Below are positions 58,227-64,000 of a stretch of DNA of 64,000 nt, piece after piece. The translations under genes were made by a program, and so were the position numbers. How positions within the stretch are numbered: the stretch's first letter is position 1; every line of letters starts with the position of its first letter. This stretch comes from Mercurialis annua. Lineage: Eukaryota; Streptophyta; Magnoliopsida; Malpighiales; Euphorbiaceae. The stretch lies in the NCBI RefSeq assembly GCF_937616625.2, contig NC_065572.1, positions 53,927,653 to 53,991,652 of the forward strand, written 5' to 3'. The notes beneath the pieces are model-generated. The model saw only the letters and a list, made by a program, of their open reading frames with translations, did not search any database and was not told the DNA's origin.

Positions 58227-58984
58227 TCAATCCTCTTCATCATCACCAAGCTCTTGAAAAGGCGGGTATTGAGCATAAAATCGATTCCTTAAGTCATCAA
58301 GGTCATTTTTAATCCGCCCAAAACGGTCATCTATAAGAGACATCCTTCCAAGCATTTTCTCATTTTGAGCATAAAGTAAACCAAGCATTTGAGCGGTGCT
58401 TTGACCGGGAGGAGGAGCCCATTGGGGATTGATTTCTGGACCATGATGGACTTGCTCTTGTTCTTGTTGAAGAGCTTCCATGGCCTCATCCAATTCCGTT
58501 TCCAAATCATCCGGTTGAACCGGACCTCCAACATGCGCTTGTCTTCGCCTTTTCCGTGCAAGGCGATGAACTTCGTGGGGGATGGTTATTTCTCCATAAA
58601 ATACCCATAATGCTCTCCCACCATATTAAAAGCATTAACTCGATTGACAAAGTAGTCAACATCGAGAAAGGACTTGTTCCATGCTACAACTGTGCCATGT
58701 CCATGGCGAAGAGCGGGAGAGTAAGCTTTGGCCTTCTTGACCATGGCGGTAATGAAAGAACCAACCCGGATATTACTCCTTTTCTTGCTAAGATGGACAA
58801 GGTGCTCCATGAAATAGAAAGCACAAGAAAATTTGGTGCCACAAACTGCACACCACAAGAAGAAGAGATCCTTTATAGGAACCTTTTCATTACCTTCATG
58901 CCTTCCATTGATCGAGTAAGTCACTATGCGATGAAGGACAAACAATGGAAGAGTGGAGATGGATTTGGCAATAGCGGTTTTTAA
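58227..58984 (-). pseudogene. Degraded retroelement ORF upstream of the SIRE-type 3' LTR
   Basis: Two minus-strand frames separated by a frameshift near 58580. The first reads LPLFVLHRIVTYSINGRHEG, DLFFLWCAVCGTKFSCAFYF and AWNKSFLDVDYFVNRVNAFN, a pattern I associate with the 'putative plant transposon protein' domain (PF20167-like). The second is a Gln/Glu-rich acidic tail (EALQQEQEQVHHGPEI ... PPFQELGDDEED). Its position, 0.5 kb before the 3' LTR, is where SIRE elements carry their extra ORF. The family assignment is from memory and tentative. Confidence 0.5.
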
Positions 58985-59444
58985 ATCATGCCTTCCTTCC
59001 GTGCTTATCTTCGCTCAAAACTCATGGGCTTGAAAACCTTAAACCTGTAGATAGCTTGTCTCATGCCCCTCTTTAAAACCGAAGCAATCATATACATACT
59101 CCTAAAATAAAATCATATTCTAAATAAAATGAATACCTAATTGAAGTTGGAATATATAAGATTTATATTTTAATATTTAAATAGAATGTAAATTAAAGTA
59201 TAATTATTTGATTATATTTAAAATTTTATCTATAAATTTTATTTTTTTTGTATCTGACTTTTTAATGGTTATATGGTTAAAAACCGCAAAACCAAAAAAT
59301 GAAATCGTTTTAAATGGTTAACCGATTTAATAGTTAACCGTTTAAAATTTTAGGTTTTGGTTTTTAATTTTAAAAACCGTACTACTATGAACTGATTTAT
59401 AAATTACCCTCGTGAACCAATTAACCGGTCCATGCCCACACTAT
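58985..59444. other. AT-rich intergenic DNA with AACCGGTT words
   Basis: Contains many GGTTAACCG/AAAACCGCAAAACC words in both orientations, as in hAT-type non-autonomous repeats. No boundaries could be set. Confidence 0.3.
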
Positions 59445-60409
59445 ATCCCGCCAATTTCTTTTTTCAAATTAGCTACGTAGTTTTAAATCCGTAGCTAATT
59501 AGCGAACGGATTTAACGATCCGTATCTAACAAATATTTATTAAGAAAAATATCTATTTATTAAAATGAAGTTACGCGTGGGGGAATTTCGGAGTTAAAGA
59601 GTTTTGGATGGTAGCAATGGAAGGATGGGAGACTAATTGGGAAGTTGAAAAGTTTGTGAAAATTATGGGCGAGTGATAGTGTGGGGTCTATCGCGGATGG
59701 ATGGGTGACGATGGGTGACCGATTAAATAATATTTCATTTTATGATTTTAATTAAAAGAAATATTTTAAAAAATTAGCTACAGATTAAAATACGTTGCTA
59801 AATTTAAAAAAAGCTGTCGCTAAAATTTTTGTTCTGTCGCAATGTCACGATCCATTTTCATGAATCGCGACCGCCGCTAGGGTATGGGTAATGTAGTATA
59901 AAACCCGTAGCTAGCCTTTCAATTAACATACAAACACATAAACCTGCAGAAAACCAATGCTCGGGGGCAACCGAGACTTCAGCCTAAATCTAGCAGTTAT
60001 AATGTATTAATTCAGTTCAACATAAATAATTCTGAATAATAATATAACATGCCAAAGCAATAATAATCCAGTCGGACCAATCCGACAACAACTAAATTAA
60101 AATAAAGACATCTAGTCAACTACTGCGGTCTAAGAATAAAATAGTTAATAGTTCTACTAAAATAAATGGAACCTCCGAAGAAAAGTAAATGCGGAGATCA
60201 CCAAACTCTCTCAGATCATAACCCTGGAAAAAATTGGGAAAACAACGGGGTCAGATATACTGAGATGATTTTATACCACTACCTACATTTATTATGTGGA
60301 AAACCTTTAAAACCGTTTAAAACATTTAATAACGATATTACGAATAATAGTTGGAACCCTAATCCACAATTCTAAATAAATAACATAATCCAATAGGCCT
60401 GGTCCCGAG

Positions 60410-60530
60410 AGCTGAGCTACACCGAGTTACCACTGACCACACTTATACCAGAGTCTCGAGAGCTGAGCTACACCGAGTTACTCTACCTGGTCCCGAGAGC
60501 TATGCTCACACCGAGTTACCACATTTCCAT
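60410..60530. repeat. Three tandem loop units in LTR C
   Basis: CCGAGAGCTGAGCTACACCG-type units repeat at about 60-bp intervals. The first is closed by TGGTC 60410-60414 and GACCA 60435-60439. The second has a bulged ACCAGAGT-type stem and the third a short GGT/ACC stem. The loop is homologous to the CCGAGATAGCTCAACCGAG loop in LTR B. Confidence 0.75.
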
Positions 60531-62310
60531 ATATAACTTACCCAGATCAATACCGGTGCGCACACAGTCCTAATGATGCCCATTAGGTAGCATGTTCCAA
60601 CTAAGAGCCATAATATAAAAACAGTTCGCAATATACGTACAATATATATTTAATATTAAAATAACAATTTACTTAATAAAGCGGTAAATAGTAAGTACAA
60701 ACTCACTGCTTGTTAATCCACGTGAAAACCGGCAAGCAACTAATTCTGGTTTGCATCTGGAGAACGAACAATAGACGGGTCTAGACAAATAAAATAATTA
60801 TTAAAACAGACCCTAACTCTAGAGAGTACTAGACACCACATAGGACTAGCACAAATAACACGTCGGAATTTAATAATCCAAACAAGACAAAAATACCCAA
60901 AAGATAATAAAGCCCAATTAATACAAGTCTATTGAGTTCTCGCTTTAAAATCCAATTTATAAATATCATTTAATAATCTTTAAATAATAAATAAATTTCC
61001 AAATAGTGGGTTACCGAGTTACCAATAACTATCAAGCTAACCTCACTTGTCGGGTGACCCAAATCTAACCCGACTCAAAACGTTTATCAAATATAAACCC
61101 GAGTTTATATTTATAAAATAATTCGATAAAATAATAATCCATTTTAAAAAAACGGAGCTCAATAACTTCAATTTCAAGTAACCCAAGTTACAACCCAAAA
61201 ATCTAATCATTTTAAGTTTATAAAAATTTAGGGGCTAAACTGTACTTTAGCCAATTAGGGACTAAACTGTACTTTAGCCATTTTGATATCCGAAATCAAA
61301 TTAATTATTTTTGTTTATAATTTAAAACAAACTATAAAGTAACCAACCAAAAATCTACTTAATTAAATTATAAAATAAGTTCAGGGGCTAAATTGTAATT
61401 TAGCCTATCTCATGTCAAATTGATATTCTTAATTAAAATATAATTACCCGAGTAATTATTTAACTAAATTTATAAGTAACTATCGTTTTCAATATTTAAT
61501 TTATAAGTCAAAACAAAATCCAAGTTATTAAGTAAAGTTTAACTTTAAGGATTTATTTGATTTATTCAAAGTAAATGAATGACCAAAGAAAACATTTCAC
61601 CATCTTCTATATTTCAAAAGCCACAAACCCGCCTAAGCCATTAACAATTCATTAACCTCCATTCTTTTAGCTACTGAACTTGATTTTTAATCTCCAAACC
61701 CTTAAGACTTCATATTATAAACACATCATCCATCAAAATCATTAACCCAACATCTTAAAAAGCACAAGCCGTAGTGATTAATTCGAAAAACTCACAAGCA
61801 AGGAGAATTCCGAATTACTCAATCAAAACTCAACCGAGACATCCATTGTCGATGGAACAAACACAAACCGAAAGCTAAAACGATTTACAACTAACCTACT
61901 AAGAGTTTCATAAACATGAATCAATAAAATCATGGCCAAGGCTCATGAAAGAATTCGGTAGAAACCAAATTCTACAAGAAACAAATTTATCAAACTTAAA
62001 ACAGAAACCGTACGGCGAATGGAACGAGATCGATAGCGTACAGTTCAACGAAAACGAGGTGGGAAATCGAAGGTACACGAGTCTAGAACGTCTGGAAACA
62101 AACGGTTTTCAATTTCGATCTACAAACGAGAGAGAACGATCAAAAATACGGAATTGCCGTTTAAGCCAAAAACTGAAATTCTTAGAACAACTTACCGATG
62201 TGTTTTCCGAAACTTTGAGAACGATTATGATCGACGATTCCTCAGCGAAAATGATAGGGAATGACGGCTACGGTTTCTTTGTAGGATGGAGAATAGATTA
62301 GGGTAAAAAT

Positions 62311-62322
62311 TTATGTATTTAA
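62311..62322 (-). promoter_or_regulatory. Candidate TATA box of LTR C
   Basis: TTAAATACATAA on the minus strand, about 335 nt from the LTR start and about 57 nt after the palindrome cluster at 62379-62496. Confidence 0.45.
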
Positions 62323-62378
62323 GTAGGTCGAAATAGGTTAGAACAAGTGACTAAAGTGCCCCCTCGCTCAGCTATTCA

Positions 62379-62496
62379 GTTCTCGAACGAGAACAGCCAA
62401 GCTGGGCTTGGTTCTCGTTCGAGAACTCCTGGTCTCGTACGAGACCAGTCCCAAACATGATTCTCGTTCGAGAATCTTAATTCTCGAACGAGAATT
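62379..62496. repeat. TCTCG..CGAGA palindrome cluster in LTR C
   Basis: Five palindromes share TCTCG-N2-CGAGA but have different matched outer arms: GTTCTCGAACGAGAAC 62379-62394; GTTCTCGTTCGAGAAC 62411-62426; CTGGTCTCGTACGAGACCAG 62429-62448; GATTCTCGTTCGAGAATC 62459-62476; AATTCTCGAACGAGAATT 62479-62496. A further stem, CCAAGC-TGG-GCTTGG, lies at 62397-62411. All five are perfect outside the 2-nt centre. Confidence 0.95.
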
Positions 62497-62768
62497 GATC
62501 CATTTTTTTTCTTTTTGATTTTAAAATATTAAATGGTTGAACCATAAATTAACCCACTCACGAACCAACACGAACCAGACCATTAACTTCGATTTTTTAC
62601 TTCAAAACAATCGGAAAATTTGTCGGAAAAACGCTGAAAATTTACGGGGTATTACACGCAAAATAATTTTGCGACCAAAAACCCAACAACGGACGCATTC
62701 CGTTGGTACTCCGTCGCTAAAGAAATTTAGCGATGGATTTCCTGCTTTTGGCGACAGAAAAATCCGTT

Positions 62769-62815
62769 TAGCGCATTCCCTAGCGCCGGTCATGGCCTAC
62801 GATTTTGGATCGTGA
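62769..62815 (+). repeat. LTR-end relic in reverse orientation
   Basis: CATTCCCTAGCGCCGGTCAT followed by GGATCGTGACG is the reverse complement of the conserved 5' block of LTRs A-C. It is a 47-bp stub of another related LTR, here in plus sense, with no recognisable remainder. Confidence 0.7.
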
Positions 62816-64000
62816 CGTCATCAAACACTATTGTTGCACGACCGCACATTGAATTCAACAGCTCTTCGATATGTTTCAGGGGATTTTATGACTCGAAACA
62901 CTCGACTTCTTGCTCGTATCAAAATCGATCTCCATCCACATCAGATTGTGCTCAAATGGCTCAACTTTCATACTACAATTCGTCCATTTCATCATTTATA
63001 TTTATTGTTACGCAACTCGAAAGTTACTATAATTGGATTCTAAGCAAGGTTATTTGAATACCTTTTATGTGCACTTTTAAGTTCGGGTTTGCTACTTCAA
63101 TCGTATCAAATTTGTATTCAGGTATCTATTACCGTTTTCATATCAATAATATGCTTATCGCCTTATTTTATTTCGTAATTAGCAAATATTAATTCCGAGT
63201 ACTAATCAAACTCATATCTTGTTTATACTAAATTTTGTTTTAATACTTCCCATATGTAAAATTCTTTAAATTGGAAAATATCCAATAGAGCTTGTGGCAG
63301 TGTGTTCTCATATTTGGATAGATTTGGTAGAGTTAGATGAACAAAACATCAAAGATCTAGTTACCAAGAGAAAGTTACAACTAAAACACTATTGGATATT
63401 GAAAATCTATAGGGTGTAATGACTAAGATTGGAATCATAAAATTCAAGACTACTAATTAGCTAGAACCGTCAGACAAGTTTGTCGACTTATTTTCAAAAT
63501 CGATTGACTTGGCACTGAGTTGAGAGGTGATATTCAGTCACGTTTATTATTTTTTGAGTATTGATTATCCTATTTTAAATGTAATCATATATTTTCTTAT
63601 CGTTTTTCTGATTTTAGTATTATCAATCATTGGGAGAAAAGTGATGCATGCGCTACGATAATATGGACATACCCATGCTCGTGTTTTCAGATTTATTAGC
63701 GCCAAATTTAATTGTAAGAAATTTTAAGGAAGAATTATGGAATTTTCTTTTCATGTTTTAATGTTAGTTAGTTTCAACCTTTTACGAGTTTTATTATTGC
63801 TGTAAATTTATCTATTTTTTTAGCATGAGTCATAATTTTTAAGTTGAATTGTGATACAATGAAATTAAAATTCTCATTAAAATACAAAATTAAGGTAGAA
63901 ATATTATAATATACACTAATATTAAATTATCATTAAATTACATTACACATTTTTTTAAATATATATAAGTACCAAACATGTGTGCTATAAGAGATTGAAA
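62816..64000. other. Unassigned DNA at the right edge
   Basis: No gene, element or RNA could be recognised. 62820-63060 has two short overlapping plus-strand frames without known motifs. The rest is AT-rich. Confidence 0.4.

Larger units (their letters stand above)
59843..62656 (-). mobile_element. Solo LTR C (2.8 kb)
   Basis: TGTCACGATCC ... GGGGTATTACA on plus, with CGCAA duplications at 59838-59842 and 62657-62661. Its ends are homologous to LTR A, including GACCGCCGCTAGGG and ACCCGTAGCTAGCC. No interior or second LTR is present. The 118-codon plus-strand frame at 61945-62301 has no recognisable domain and is antisense to the LTR. Confidence 0.88.
59445..62768. mobile_element. CACTA-like remnant with TAGC/GCGAC subterminal repeats, split by solo LTR C
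   Basis: Before the insert: TCCGTAGCTAATTAGCGAAC, GATCCGTATCTAAC, CGTTGCTAAA and GTCGCTAAAA. After it: CCGTCGCTAAAG, TTTAGCGATGG and TTTGGCGACAGAAAAATCCG. Such clustered words are typical subterminal repeats of plant CACTA elements. The expected CACTA terminus is not clean (CACACTATATCCC near 59437). Confidence 0.4.

Noticed and set aside
61945..62301. 118-codon plus-strand frame in LTR C
   Set aside because: Hydrophilic, no recognisable motif, antisense to the LTR and without a partner gene. Probably fortuitous.

Overview
This is eudicot nuclear DNA: AT-rich, with intron-bearing genes, plant-type LRR receptors, and plant L1 LINEs, PIF/Harbinger, MULE and LTR elements. The species cannot be read from the window. 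Only one gene looks intact: a ten-exon ARPC2 (p34 subunit of the ARP2/3 actin-nucleation complex) at 1426-5880. A receptor-like protein gene (8248-16521) is split by a LINE and also carries a stop codon just before its membrane segment. Nearly everything else is mobile DNA, much of it nested.

Layout: 1-1425 upstream DNA; 1426-5880 ARPC2; 5881-8247 intergenic, with small repeats and a possible transposon-protein remnant; 8248-16521 broken RLP containing a young LINE (9949-15209, minus) with two open ORFs and a perfect 16-bp target duplication; 16650-16730 SINE-like; 18735-18997 foldback MITE with a 9-bp duplication; 20110-22445 decayed PIF/Harbinger genes (minus); 24596-24768 second foldback; about 25400-40982 an old LINE (plus) split by a 10.4-kb LTR element (27695-38078, minus) with 3.1-kb LTRs and a 4.2-kb interior without recognisable coding sequence (LARD-like). 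From 41575 to 54553 a MULE transposase pseudogene holds a solo LTR (42210-53951), which holds an Athila-type element (43278-51996) whose LTRs are both 1719 bp. That element keeps gag, protease and an integrase-tail remnant but has lost RT, RNase H and the integrase core. Then come a further LTR (54600-56846), a SIRE/Maximus-type 3' LTR with a degraded ORF beside it (56858-58984, minus), and a CACTA-like remnant holding a solo LTR (59843-62656).

The most striking signal is structural. The LTRs, and the whole interior of the LARD-like element, are packed with short inverted repeats whose arms differ from one hairpin to the next but stay complementary. In several families a cluster of short palindromes with a shared core and varying, still-matched outer arms lies directly upstream of a TATA box (Athila, LTR C, LTR D). 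In others it lies in the presumed transcribed leader (LARD-like A, LTR B). In LTRs B and C, hairpins with different stems carry a recognisably common loop. The Athila palindrome is an inverted pair of TGTCTC auxin-response-type motifs. These are by-eye observations; the decisive tests are given with each finding.
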